The position numbers were made by a program, and so were the translations under genes. Positions 8,481 through 17,011 of a stretch of DNA of 64,000 nt are shown piece by piece (position 1 is the stretch's first letter; every line of letters starts with the position of its first letter). This stretch comes from an uncultured Armatimonadota bacterium. Lineage in GTDB: Bacteria > Armatimonadota > Fimbriimonadia > Fimbriimonadales > Fimbriimonadaceae. The stretch is from assembly GCA_903904815.1 (NCBI GenBank), contig CAIVDU010000022.1, positions 20,083 to 84,082 of the forward strand. The letters run 5' to 3'. A model generated the notes under the pieces. The model saw only the letters and a program-made list of their open reading frames with translations. It was not told where the DNA came from and did no database searches.

Positions 8481-9671
8481 CTAGGCGGCGACTTCTTTTG
8501 CCGCCACTTCCCAAAGGCGCAGAAGTTTGTCCTGGCCGCCGGCAGCCAGTCGCGTACCATCCGGCGAGAACGCGACACAAGAAATCGGTCGAGAGCTACA
8601 CTCGACTCGTACGTTTCCGATGCCTTTGGCGGCGTTCCAGAGGCCTACGGTGCCATCTCTCGAACCGCTTGCAAAGAGCCAACCGTTTGGATGGAAGGCG
8701 AGTGATTCGACGACCTTCGTGTGACCAAACATCATCTTGACGAGTTGGCCATCTGAAAGCCTGAAGACGCGAATACTCAAGTCGACTCCGGCGGCGGCCA
8801 GGAACTGCCCGTCGGGCGAGAATGCCAGGGCGGTTACGGTCCCACGCACCTGCTTCAAAGTCTGGAGGACCTCACCGTTATCGGTTCGCCAAAGCTTTAC
8901 GGAAGCATCCGCAGAACCGGAGGCAACCATGCGTCCATCGGCAGAGAATGCGACTGCGGTTACCGCGTCCACGTGCTCTTTTCGACGAACGGTGACGGTT
9001 CCGTCGTGAAGATTGGTAAGGGTCAAAGCGGCATGCATCGAACCACTGGCAACCAAGCTGCCATCGGGCGAAATAGCCAGTGACCCGACCCACTCCTCGT
9101 TACTGGTGCGCCAGGCCTCTACTTTGTCTTCTTCCAGGCGACAGAAACTGATCTGGCTTTCGGCACTTCCAGCAGCGACAAGCCTGTCGAGCGTGAACGC
9201 CCGCAATACACTGATGACACCGGATTCCACTTTGGCCTTCCGGCTCGGCTTTGCGCCTTGCTCGTCCCACCAAAGGATTTCGTTATCAAATGCGCTGCTC
9301 ACGAGTTGCCCGGTATCTGGGGCAAAGGAGCAGGCGTATACCGGCGTTTTGTGCCCCTGTAGTCGACTGACCAAGCGCACCACGACGGGCTTTTGGGGGA
9401 CCTTAGGGGTTGTCGTGTCGACGTAACCACCACCGGCCAGCAAAGCATCGTATTCGTTCCTTTTTCCAGGATCGATCAGCGTCTCGAAGGCCTCGTTCAG
9501 CCGGGCCATGTTCTCATGAGCAAGCGGATCGGTACTTACATCGGGGTGATGCTTGCGGGCAAGACGGCGATATGCCTTGCGCAAGGTTTCAGGCTCAGCG
9601 TTTGGACCAACGCCGAGTACTTCGTAGAAGCTGGTCTGGGTCTTCAACTCTAGGATTGGGTTACTGCACAA
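8481..9671 (-). CDS. J-domain / seven-blade WD40 fusion protein
   Basis: A 396-residue protein with an N-terminal J-domain (about 14-75, HPD at 42-44, so it should stimulate Hsp70 ATPase) fused to a C-terminal WD40 propeller (about 100-396). I count seven repeats; the clearest carry the turn SPDGxxxASGS and end in LW or similar, the second and third being degenerate. Seven repeats give one complete propeller. A DnaJ-like cochaperone with a protein-binding propeller would recruit Hsp70 to a specific partner. The start is TTG at 9671, supported by GGAGG eight bases upstream; no in-frame ATG precedes the J-domain. Cytoplasmic, no signal peptide. Confidence 0.88.
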   Translation of the reverse strand: MCSNPILELKTQTSFYEVLGVGPNAEPETLRKAYRRLARKHHPDVSTDPLAHENMARLNEAFETLIDPGKRNEYDALLAGGGYVDTTTPKVPQKPVVVRLVSRLQGHKTPVYACSFAPDTGQLVSSAFDNEILWWDEQGAKPSRKAKVESGVISVLRAFTLDRLVAAGSAESQISFCRLEEDKVEAWRTSNEEWVGSLAISPDGSLVASGSMHAALTLTNLHDGTVTVRRKEHVDAVTAVAFSADGRMVASGSADASVKLWRTDNGEVLQTLKQVRGTVTALAFSPDGQFLAAAGVDLSIRVFRLSDGQLVKMMFGHTKVVESLAFHPNGWLFASGSRDGTVGLWNAAKGIGNVRVECSSRPISCVAFSPDGTRLAAGGQDKLLRLWEVAAKEVAA

Positions 9672-9793
9672 GTGCGCAGCCTCCGGGCTTGTAAGTTATA
9701 GCTTTCCAGTGGGTATCCAGCGCGCCTGTCAACCACCAATTCGCAGGAAAAATGAGAAAAATCCCGCGCTTTTCGACCACTAGGGGGCAAAAC

Positions 9794-9813
9794 GATCACA
9801 CGAGAACGTGATC
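9794..9813 (-). terminator. Hairpin after pseudopilin gene
   Basis: GATCAC/GTGATC stem with an 8-base loop, followed on the minus strand by GTTTTG. A second dyad (9829-9846, AGGGATCTC/GAGACCCT) lies just upstream of it. Together they could terminate the pseudopilin transcript. 9672-9864 holds no gene. Confidence 0.4.
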
Positions 9814-9864
9814 AGGGCAATTGACGTAAGGGATCTCTGAGACCCTCGCACTGAGTCAGGGGCT

Positions 9865-10608
9865 CTATCGAATGAAGTTTTCGTTCAGGACTTGGGCCTG
9901 CTTCTTTACCGCAGTGTGACTATCTGCGTAGACAACAGGAGCATTTCCAGGACTAGTGACAATCTTGATGGCCGGATCTGGCGACCGATTCCCCATATGT
10001 CGGAAATCGATGTCGGGGTTTCCGAACCAGAAGCCTGGGGCGTCGATGAAGCCATAGTCGTAGGTCGCGCCATCTCCGTGCGGTACCCAGGGAGAGTAGA
10101 AGTAGGAACTGGTGGCCAGCACAATCGTCTTGGAAGGATTGTTGAGCTCAGTCAGCTTCGCCGGGTTCTGGCAGTTCGGAAATGAAAGGAAGTTTCCGGT
10201 AATCCCGTAATCGCTTCCCAGGAATGCCCAGTTGTATCCGAACCCGCTCATATCGCCCAGATACTCTTTGGCATGAAAGGTCGGATCTACGAGCCGTTTT
10301 CGTCCACAGTATTGCCTAAGCAGGCTGTACTCGCTATGAATAGCAAGCTGGGGATCGCGCATGCCAAACCAAAACTGAATGTCGGGCCCAGAAGCATAGA
10401 AGGCGGGCATGAAGGTTTCATCGCTATCGGCGGCGTAGAGCCCAGAGGCGGTTCCCAGTTGGCCCAGCGCTTGGGTTGCTGAGTACTGGTGGGCCATTGC
10501 CCTTGCGCTGACGGCGGCCGGCATCAAAATGCCGCTAAGGATGGCGATGATCGCCATGACCGTCAGCAATTCGATCAATGTAAAAGCCCGTGAAGTTGCC
10601 ATCGCCAT
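9865..10608 (-). CDS. Prepilin-type protein with FTLIE leader (pseudopilin-like)
   Basis: About 247 residues. A type IV prepilin leader ([10 protein letters not shown], cleavage expected before F) is followed by a hydrophobic helix ending near residue 32 and a long soluble domain with no family I can name. Its closing segment PVVYADSHTAVKK resembles the DGH-type ending of large pseudopilin-like proteins common in Armatimonadota and Planctomycetes. It is exported and assembled or anchored at the inner membrane. The ATG at 10608 gives a short basic leader; a GTG at 10629 is also possible. The residue before the cleavage site is Ala rather than the usual Gly, as in the second such protein at 24398. 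Confidence 0.82.
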   Translation of the reverse strand: MAMATSRAFTLIELLTVMAIIAILSGILMPAAVSARAMAHQYSATQALGQLGTASGLYAADSDETFMPAFYASGPDIQFWFGMRDPQLAIHSEYSLLRQYCGRKRLVDPTFHAKEYLGDMSGFGYNWAFLGSDYGITGNFLSFPNCQNPAKLTELNNPSKTIVLATSSYFYSPWVPHGDGATYDYGFIDAPGFWFGNPDIDFRHMGNRSPDPAIKIVTSPGNAPVVYADSHTAVKKQAQVLNENFIR

Positions 10609-10644
10609 AAAAATGGTCGGCAAATTCACGGTCGCGTTTCAGAT

Positions 10645-11994
10645 CTATCTTCGAATCATCTCAAGAAGTTCGTCACGCTTTTCGACCATGAGGGCATGGT
10701 CGCCACGGGTTTCAACGTTCAGACGAATGAGAGGCTCCGTGTTCGATCCGCGGAGATTGAATCGCCAGTTCTCAAACTCCACGCTCAATCCATCGATTTT
10801 GTCGATACCCTTCGCTCCGGCCGAGAAGTGCTCTTCGACGGCCTTTAGGACGGCGGGAACGTCGGATACTTGCGAGTTGATTTCTCCGCTGCAAGGATAG
10901 TTCTGGATCATCTCCCCCACAAGGTCACCAAGGGAACGACCGGTGTGGCTCACGAGGCGGCTCACAAGCAAGAATGGAATCAGACCGCTGTCGCAATACC
11001 AATGAGATTTGAAGTAGTGGTGGGCGCTCATCTCTCCGCCATAAATGGCATCGACAGCTCTCATCTTTTCCTTGATAAAAGCGTGTCCGCTCTTGCAGAT
11101 GACTGCATTCCCCCCCAGCTTTTGTACGATATCCAGCGTGTTCCACGTCAATCTGGGGTCATAGACGATGGTGTTCTTCGGGTCGATCTGGAGGATTGCT
11201 TGAGCCAACAGGCCAACGATGTAGTAGCCCTCGATGAACTCTCCATGCTCGTCGAAGAAGAAGCAACGGTCGTAATCGCCGTCCCAGGCAACGCCAAAGT
11301 CGAAGGAACCGGCACGCAAGGTCTCCATGGTTCCCGCACGTGCCTCTTCGAGAATCGGGTTGGGGACGCCGTTCGGAAAGGTCCCGTCAGGCTGAAAGTT
11401 TCTTCGCGTCGCCTCAATTTTGTAATGGGGGAGCAGTTTTTCGAGGGCAATACCGGCCGCGCCGTTGCCAACGTCGAGGAGAAGATTGAGCGGCTTCACC
11501 GCGCTGGGGTCCACGATGTTCAACAAGTGCTTTACGAAATCTTCATAAACGTCCTTGTTAACTTTTGAACCAGTTCCGGATCTCTCCCACTTTTGATCAT
11601 AAGCACGCTTCTCAATCTCGTTCAGGCCGGTGTCTCCGCTCACGGGGCGACTCTCCGATCGGACCATTTTAAGCCCGTTATAGTCGGCCGGATTGTGGCT
11701 GGCGGTTATCATAACGCCGCCGTCATAACCGTAAAAGGCGGTAGCGAAGTACACCATTTCGGTGCCCACCATCCCGAGATCGACGGCATCGACTCCCGCG
11801 TCGTTCAGCCCTTTGGCGAAGGCTTCCGCGAGTCCAGGCCCGCTCAGTCGAATGTCGTATCCGATGCAGACTGTTTTGGGTCCCAACTCGTCGGCGAAGG
11901 CCCTTGCCACGTTGTACGCAAGTTCCGGGTTGAGCTCGGACGGCACTTTGCCGCGCACGTCATACGCCTTGAAGGCTGGGAAGTACTTACCCAT
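10645..11994 (-). CDS. manB: Phosphomannomutase/phosphoglucomutase
   Basis: A 449-residue alpha-D-phosphohexomutase that interconverts hexose 1- and 6-phosphates for nucleotide-sugar synthesis. The phosphoserine loop TASHNPADYNGLK, the metal-binding DGDYDRCFFFDE, the sugar-binding GGEMSAHHY and the C-terminal phosphate-binding RGSNTEPLIRLN are all intact. The ATG at 11994 gives the standard start MGKYFPAFKAYDVRG; an upstream GTG-type extension to 12108 would add 38 unlikely residues and overlap the divergent nfo gene. GEMSAHH favours the ManB/AlgC phosphomannomutase group, but dual specificity is common. Confidence 0.92.
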   Translation of the reverse strand: MGKYFPAFKAYDVRGKVPSELNPELAYNVARAFADELGPKTVCIGYDIRLSGPGLAEAFAKGLNDAGVDAVDLGMVGTEMVYFATAFYGYDGGVMITASHNPADYNGLKMVRSESRPVSGDTGLNEIEKRAYDQKWERSGTGSKVNKDVYEDFVKHLLNIVDPSAVKPLNLLLDVGNGAAGIALEKLLPHYKIEATRRNFQPDGTFPNGVPNPILEEARAGTMETLRAGSFDFGVAWDGDYDRCFFFDEHGEFIEGYYIVGLLAQAILQIDPKNTIVYDPRLTWNTLDIVQKLGGNAVICKSGHAFIKEKMRAVDAIYGGEMSAHHYFKSHWYCDSGLIPFLLVSRLVSHTGRSLGDLVGEMIQNYPCSGEINSQVSDVPAVLKAVEEHFSAGAKGIDKIDGLSVEFENWRFNLRGSNTEPLIRLNVETRGDHALMVEKRDELLEMIRR

Positions 11995-12083
11995 ACGCAC
12001 CTGTTCTACCCGACCGAAACCCTTGCAGACTTGCCGAGACCAGGTCAGCTCCTGGTTTTTTAGGGCCTGGTAACCTGACCGGG

Positions 12084-12929
12084 ATGGGAGCAACCTTGTT
12101 AGGAGCACACATGCCGACTGGGGGTGGTCTCGGGTCTGCGGTTAGGGCTGGGGCAGCGATCGGCTGCACGGCGATCCAAGTTTTTACTTCGAGCCCAAGG
12201 ATGTGGAAGTCCTCACCCGCTTCGGCAGAGAAGAAGACAGATCTCGACGCCGCGCGCAAGGAGACGGGGATTTCCTCGATCGTCAGTCACGACACTTACC
12301 TCGTGAATCTCTGTCATGCAGAGGCAGAGATGGCGCAGAAGAGCCTGGTGACGCTCCGCGACGAACTTATCCGTTGCGCAACCTACGAAATCCCGTTCGT
12401 CGTCTCCCACATGGGTTCGTTTGGCGCCCAGGACCATGAAGTCGCTCTGAAGAAAATCGCGCAGGCCGCGCTTCAACTACTAGACGAGACGCCCTCTCAC
12501 GTCACTCTCTGCATGGAGACCACCGCGGGACAGGGCTCATCCGTCAATAGTCGGTTTGAGGAACTGGCAACGATTCTTGATCATTGCAAGAACCCAGAGC
12601 GGCTTGCCGTCTGCCTCGACACTTGCCATATTTTCGCGGCAGGTTACGATATTCGGACAGAGGCCACGTACGAAGCCACCTTCTCTGAGTTCGACCGTGT
12701 GATTGGCATCAAAAAGCTCAAAGTGATCCACTGCAATGACAGTAAGAAGCCGCTGGGTTCGCGCGTTGACCGTCACGAAGACATCGGAAAGGGCCAGATT
12801 GGCCTGGAGGCGTTTCGGTGTTTGGTGAACGACCCGAGGTTCGTAACCACCCCGATTCTGATTGAAACCCCGGAAGCGGAAGAAGGACACGCCAAAAACA
12901 TTGCGGTCCTTAAATCTCTTATTCGGTAG
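12084..12929 (+). CDS. nfo: Endonuclease IV (AP endonuclease)
   Basis: A 281-residue TIM-barrel, zinc-dependent endonuclease of base-excision repair that cuts DNA 5' to abasic sites. The family signatures LGAHMPTGGGLG, ESHDTY-like VSHDTYLVNL, METTAGQG, CLDTCHIFAAGYD and HCNDSKKPLGSRVDRHEDIGKG contain the trinuclear zinc ligands. Length and order are standard. It is divergent from the phosphomannomutase, with an 89-base gap that must hold both promoters. TAACCT lies seven bases before the ATG and no Shine-Dalgarno is present, again fitting a leaderless start. Confidence 0.95.
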   Translation: MGATLLGAHMPTGGGLGSAVRAGAAIGCTAIQVFTSSPRMWKSSPASAEKKTDLDAARKETGISSIVSHDTYLVNLCHAEAEMAQKSLVTLRDELIRCATYEIPFVVSHMGSFGAQDHEVALKKIAQAALQLLDETPSHVTLCMETTAGQGSSVNSRFEELATILDHCKNPERLAVCLDTCHIFAAGYDIRTEATYEATFSEFDRVIGIKKLKVIHCNDSKKPLGSRVDRHEDIGKGQIGLEAFRCLVNDPRFVTTPILIETPEAEEGHAKNIAVLKSLIR

Positions 12930-12939
12930 CTGCCAAAAA

Positions 12940-12981
12940 CCAGAGTGCCGTGCCGCAAAACATTGCGGCACGGCACCCTGG
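12940..12981 (-). terminator. Strong terminator of PEP-CTERM gene
   Basis: A 17-bp stem with a single mismatch (core GTGCCGTGCCGC/GCGGCACGGCAC) and an 8-base loop. On the minus strand TTTTTGG follows directly, so it serves the minus-strand PEP-CTERM gene. No T-run follows on the plus strand, although it could still slow nfo transcripts. Confidence 0.85.
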
Positions 12982-13007
12982 CAGAGGAGGATCTGAATCT
13001 TTTTTGT

Positions 13008-13676
13008 TTAGGCGTTTGCGCGTCGTCGTCGCAGTAGTCCGAGAAGACCGCCGCCGAGGGCGAGCATCGAAGCCGGCTCTGGAACAGGTGCGTTGCAGCC
13101 GCGATCCTTCATTCGAACGTTGTCGATGATGCCGCCGTACGAATCGCTCTGGCCAGTGGCGAGGAAGCTCAGCTTCCCTTCTTCCTTACCACCTTTGAAA
13201 GTGAAGGAGTAGTCTTTGAGTTTCGTGCTCGCCGGGTCGATCGTGGCGATGACCTTGTCGTCCCAAAGGACTTCGAACGCATTGGTCGCGACGGAAGTGC
13301 CAGCTCTCTGCGCAGCCGCGAATGTTACCGTATAGTAGTCTGACTTTTTGATGTCATCGATGTTTTGGCTGACCTTCGAATTCTTGTTCGAGTCAAGTTC
13401 CAGAACATTTTTTCCAGATTGGCCGGTAACGCCATAGACCTGGGCCTGTCCGACTTCAATGAAGGCGAGATCGCTCTTCTTTTCGCCTTTGTAGGTCGTG
13501 TCGGAGTACCAGCCAGAGATGCTGCCGACGAAGTAGTCCCACTTTCCACCGTTGGCAGACTGCGTGAGCGCATGAGGAGTTTTTTCGAAGCTGCCGTTCT
13601 GAATGAGGTCGGCGCTTGAAAGGGTGGTGGTCGCGATTGCGCTAAGGATAAGAAGATTCTTGTAGTTCATTGACAT
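13008..13676 (-). CDS. PEP-CTERM sorting-domain surface protein
   Basis: A 222-residue exported protein: N-terminal signal peptide (about 1-23, cleavage near SSA-D), a beta-rich domain opening LIQNGSFEKTP that resembles the DUF642/galactose-binding-like jelly rolls, then the C-terminal sorting signal PVPEPASMLAL, a hydrophobic helix and an RRRR tail. Such proteins are handled by exosortase (not in this window) and are usually linked to extracellular polysaccharide. Isolated gene, closed by a strong terminator. The ATG at 13676 or 13670 could serve as start. The ligand is unknown. Confidence 0.9.
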   Translation of the reverse strand: MSMNYKNLLILSAIATTTLSSADLIQNGSFEKTPHALTQSANGGKWDYFVGSISGWYSDTTYKGEKKSDLAFIEVGQAQVYGVTGQSGKNVLELDSNKNSKVSQNIDDIKKSDYYTVTFAAAQRAGTSVATNAFEVLWDDKVIATIDPASTKLKDYSFTFKGGKEEGKLSFLATGQSDSYGGIIDNVRMKDRGCNAPVPEPASMLALGGGLLGLLRRRRANA

Positions 13677-14240
13677 TCCATGTCGGGTCGACCGTCTTTG
13701 GGCAATCCCTATGCAATGGATAGTAGAACTTAAAACGAGAATCCAAATGTCACTTCAACGCTTTACGACAAACACACTAGGCAGATAATATACGGTAAAA
13801 GCCAGTAGTATTCTTTGCTTTTATAGGAACTCTAACGATCATTTAGATCGCCTATAATTATACAAAAACAAAGTCCAGTAATTTAGTCAGGGAGGCATCT
13901 TTAGTCGAATACGTCGTGTTACTAGAAATATTAGTAGGCAGGCTTGCTTAGATCGAGAGCGTCTGCTTCCGAACAGAGAAACCGCCTCTAGGTCAAGTAT
14001 CTTCTAGACCTTCGCAAACCGGCTAGAGATGACAAATGCCAGATAGGAGATCGGTACAAACACCTCATATACGACCATCGGGGCGTGAACGACTAAGCAA
14101 GCCCGAACACGACGAGAACGGGGACCAGATATTTGAGGACGTAAACGAACCTTGGCGGGATCGCGAACCGAATATATTGCGAGCGCTCCCTGCGGCAATC
14201 CCAGCGAAAACTGCGACTGTGCCTTATTATCTGAAGGGAA
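13677..14240. other. AT-rich gene gap between PEP-CTERM gene and tRNA-His
   Basis: 564 bases without a convincing gene. 13720-13960 is clearly more AT-rich than its neighbours and must include the PEP-CTERM promoter. On the minus strand 14004-14175 reads as hydrophobic, membrane-like peptide in two adjacent frames (one ends YLVPVLVVFGLA, the next ends YLAFVISSRFAKV), so a decayed 3' end of a membrane-protein gene is possible but unproven. Confidence 0.4.
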
Positions 14241-14317
14241 TGGGGCGGATGATGGGAATTGAACCCACGACCTCCTGAGCCACAGTCAGGCGTTCTAACC
14301 ACTGAGCTACATCCGCC
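14241..14317 (-). tRNA. tRNA-His (GTG anticodon)
   Basis: A cloverleaf can be drawn fully. Acceptor GCGGATG pairs with CATCCGC, with U8-A9 following. The D-arm is GCTC-AGTGGTTAGA-, and the anticodon stem CCTGA/TCAGG holds loop CTGTGGC with anticodon GTG. The T-arm carries GGGTTCAATTCCC. The histidine identity element is genome-encoded: an extra G(-1) opposite discriminator C73. CCA is also encoded at the 3' end (14241-14243 as the complement). Confidence 0.96.
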
Positions 14318-14406
14318 GCGCGAGTGAACAAGTGTACCAGATGACTTCTCAATTCATCCTGACGATTTGCGAATAGTCCCACCGAGTTTGCGGGTTTACT
14401 GCTTGA

Positions 14407-14919
14407 GTGTCTCGCGTCGTGATCGCGTTAGGTTCAAATATCGGGGATCGGCTTCTCAATCTTCAAAAAGCGGTGGACCTGTTGCGCGTGGAAATTCAGT
14501 TAGCGAGACCGAGCAGTGTGTACGAAACGGCGCCGATGTACCTGGAGGATCAGCCCGAGTTCCTGAACGCGGCAATCGAAGGATTCACTGAACTTGGACC
14601 GGTCCCTTTGCTTCGTATCCTAAAGCGTATCGAAGCGGACATCGGTCGCCAGTCCCGGCGCGTGAATGGGCCCCGAGAGGTCGATCTCGACCTAATCTTG
14701 TACGCGGGCCTCAAATATCGATACGAAGAAGGCGGAAGAGTCGTCCTTCAGATCCCTCACCCTAAGCTTTCGGAACGTCGTTTTGTGTTGGCCCCAATGG
14801 CGGACGTGGGAGAAAACGTGAATATTCCTGGCATTGGACGCGTTCTTGATCTACTTGCGAAAACCAACGAGCAGGCGGAGAGCGTCGTAAGGATTACGGA
14901 TGCGGTTCTTCACATATAA
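14407..14919 (+). CDS. folK: HPPK: 2-amino-4-hydroxy-6-hydroxymethyldihydropteridine diphosphokinase
   Basis: A 170-residue folate-pathway kinase that transfers pyrophosphate from ATP to 6-hydroxymethyl-7,8-dihydropterin. The N-terminal ALGSNIGDRLLNLQ, the SSVYETAPM strand, the QPEFLNAA motif, and the R-x(n)-GPREVDLDLILY and IPHPKLSERRFVL signatures are all present. The start is GTG at 14407; no upstream ATG is in frame close by. It overlaps the following secretion gene by 20 bases, so the two are co-transcribed although functionally unrelated. Confidence 0.95.
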   Translation: MSRVVIALGSNIGDRLLNLQKAVDLLRVEIQLARPSSVYETAPMYLEDQPEFLNAAIEGFTELGPVPLLRILKRIEADIGRQSRRVNGPREVDLDLILYAGLKYRYEEGGRVVLQIPHPKLSERRFVLAPMADVGENVNIPGIGRVLDLLAKTNEQAESVVRITDAVLHI

Positions 14920-16384
14920 CGCGACGGACGCAAAGGGCCGTCCAGCCAAGGGGACGATTCAAGCCGCAACCCTCGATGAAGCTCGTCTTGCGTTGGTCCG
15001 CGCGGGTTGGACCGTTTACGATGTCCAGCCGGCCGGTTCTCAAGCGAGTGTTCCTTCATCTCCGGCGAACCCTCAAGGCGTCAGTTCAATTCAGCCATCG
15101 GTTCGGCCACAAGTACAAGCAAGTCCGAATCAGATTGTGCTGAATACGCCAACATCCTCGACGCCGAACCTTCAAGCATCGCAACCTGCGACGCGGTCTG
15201 CTCCGGCATCACGACCCTTGGCAAACCCAACTCCCGCCCAAGGAAATCAAAATCCGGCTGCACCGAGAAGCGGCCAAGCCCCCGTGCTGAACACTCAGAC
15301 CGGGGGATCTTCGCCCAGATTCAAGACCAAGCGGGGCACAGACCAAGAGCGGTTCTTCCTGTTTTCTCAATTGGCGGCGGCTTTTCGATCTGGCCTAAAT
15401 CCGGTAACGACGTTCTCGGAGGTTGCCAGCAGATCCCGCGGGCACTTCCATGATTCACTCGAAGCGCTTGCGGTGACGGCAACCGAAGGGGGGTCGCTTG
15501 CCCGAACGATGGCAAGGTATCCGGACTTGTACCCGGAGCACGTGATCGGCCTGACAGAGGCGGGACAACAGGGAGGATTTCTTCCCGATGCCTTCGAACA
15601 GATTTCGCTCCAGGCCCAGTCGGCTCATAAGTTCAAAAAGTGGTTCTTCTGGATTTGGCTCGTGTTCATGAACACGCTCCTGCTGCTGCCGGGTATGTGG
15701 TGGACAACCCGCTCACTTCTTAAAGCTTGGGAGGTCGCCGATGCGCAAGCGGGGGGGGCGGGGGGAATGAACGTCGCGGTGAGCGGATTTTGGCAGACAC
15801 TCGTATGGCCGATCGGTCCTGCCTTCCTTCTGTTGTGCTTCTTCTGTTGGGCGACCTATACGTATTTTGGGTCCCGGGTTGCGAAAAGGTTCCGACACCG
15901 CGTCGGGCTCCGAGCTCCCGTGTATGGCAAGCGCGCGCGTCACGAGAACCTCTCGATTTTTTCTTGGGCTCTGGCCCGATTGTCCCACTCAGGACTTCCC
16001 CCTTCCCGGGCCTACCGCCTTGCCGCAGAGACGGCTCCGAACCTGGAGATGCGCGACGAGTTGCTCGACTTGGCAAACCGGCTAAGCGGTGCAGAGAAAA
16101 TGTCCCAAATCATTGGGGGGTCTCGATTGTTTCCGGACGAATACGTACCGGTGATCGCAACCGCAGAATACACTGGAGATCTCCCCGGAGCACTACAGCA
16201 ACTGTCTGAAATGAGCCGAGATGAATTTCAGACGGCGGAAACTTACGCGAAGATGAGGAGCGGTTGCTGGGGGATGCTCGCATTCGGCGTCGTTGGAGGA
16301 CTAGCTATGGCGATGTTGATGTACACGTGGTACCACGAGTTACCGGAGAAAATTCTGAAGGGGTTCGAATGGCTTCATCGTTGA
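14900..16384 (+). CDS. Type II secretion / type IV pilus F (GspF/PilC) family protein with Pro/Ser/Gln linker
   Basis: A 494-residue inner-membrane platform protein. Residues 1-43 are the GspF N-terminal domain (FFTYNATDAKGRPAKGTIQA). Residues 44-148 form a long low-complexity Pro/Ser/Gln/Asn linker. Two T2SSF helical domains follow (about 150-275 and 340-470) with hydrophobic segments near 248-268, 310-330 and at the C-terminus. It would couple the assembly ATPase (not in this window) to the pseudopilin machine. It is the first of two paralogues, with a CPBP protease gene between them. A run of eight G plus six G (15751-15765) lies in its coding sequence. Confidence 0.85.
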   Translation: MRFFTYNATDAKGRPAKGTIQAATLDEARLALVRAGWTVYDVQPAGSQASVPSSPANPQGVSSIQPSVRPQVQASPNQIVLNTPTSSTPNLQASQPATRSAPASRPLANPTPAQGNQNPAAPRSGQAPVLNTQTGGSSPRFKTKRGTDQERFFLFSQLAAAFRSGLNPVTTFSEVASRSRGHFHDSLEALAVTATEGGSLARTMARYPDLYPEHVIGLTEAGQQGGFLPDAFEQISLQAQSAHKFKKWFFWIWLVFMNTLLLLPGMWWTTRSLLKAWEVADAQAGGAGGMNVAVSGFWQTLVWPIGPAFLLLCFFCWATYTYFGSRVAKRFRHRVGLRAPVYGKRARHENLSIFSWALARLSHSGLPPSRAYRLAAETAPNLEMRDELLDLANRLSGAEKMSQIIGGSRLFPDEYVPVIATAEYTGDLPGALQQLSEMSRDEFQTAETYAKMRSGCWGMLAFGVVGGLAMAMLMYTWYHELPEKILKGFEWLHR

Positions 16385-17001
16385 CGGTGGTCAGTTATTT
16401 GGTCGCAGGGGCAATGACAATCTCCTGCGTTAGGAACATCAAAGAAGGATATGTAAAGGAAGACTTCAAGGTCTTTCACGCAGTCGAGAAAAACGAGTGG
16501 CTCCGCCTGTCCGTGGTTTGCCCGCTCCTTATTGGCGCACTCTTTGCCGCCCTGTACGGAATGTACGACTATGTGGGCGGAGCAGCGGCGAAGGTTCTTC
16601 AGTTCTCATGGCTGACCCTCTTGTCAACGCCGGAGGAAAAGGTCCATGGCACAAACTTGATCGTTGCGGCTGGCTCTTCAATTCCGTATTTTGGGGTGAT
16701 TTTCCTCGGCCTCCTCTTCCTAAATCTTCCTGGAATGGCACGTGCCGAGGAGGAAATGTTCCGTGAGGGAACCAAGAGCTGGAAAGATGGAGTCCCCCGC
16801 AGCTTGGCGTTTGGACTGATGCACTGTATCGTCGGTGTTCCTGTTGCGGCGGGCCTCGCGCTCATGATTCCGGGGCTATGGTTCACGCGAGAGTATTTTC
16901 AAGGTGGGGTTGACCGCTCAACTCGGGTGCATGCGTTCTACAACATGATCATGATCCCGATCCTCGCCTACTTTATCATTTCCACGACCCTCCATAAATA
17001 G
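16369..17001 (+). CDS. CPBP-type (Rce1/Abi) intramembrane metalloprotease
   Basis: A 210-residue protein with about five or six membrane segments. Three motifs fit the CPBP family active site: EEEMFR (127-132, EExxxR), FGLMH (148-152, FxxxH) and HAFYN (188-192, HxxxN). The order and intervening hydrophobic segments match bacterial CPBP proteases related to the CAAX endopeptidase Rce1. I chose the ATG at 16369 because it begins with a membrane-ready N-terminus; it overlaps the preceding F-protein gene by 16 bases. It sits between two GspF-like genes, so a role in processing or quality control of the secretion or pilus machine is a reasonable inference. The substrate is unknown. Confidence 0.75.
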   Translation: MASSLTVVSYLVAGAMTISCVRNIKEGYVKEDFKVFHAVEKNEWLRLSVVCPLLIGALFAALYGMYDYVGGAAAKVLQFSWLTLLSTPEEKVHGTNLIVAAGSSIPYFGVIFLGLLFLNLPGMARAEEEMFREGTKSWKDGVPRSLAFGLMHCIVGVPVAAGLALMIPGLWFTREYFQGGVDRSTRVHAFYNMIMIPILAYFIISTTLHK

Positions 17002-17011
17002 ACGCAATACG

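Noticed and set aside
14036..14278. Plus-strand open frame ending GIEPTTS across the tRNA
   Set aside because: This ending is a known false peptide read from the antisense of a tRNA T-arm and anticodon region; the tRNA-His is certain.
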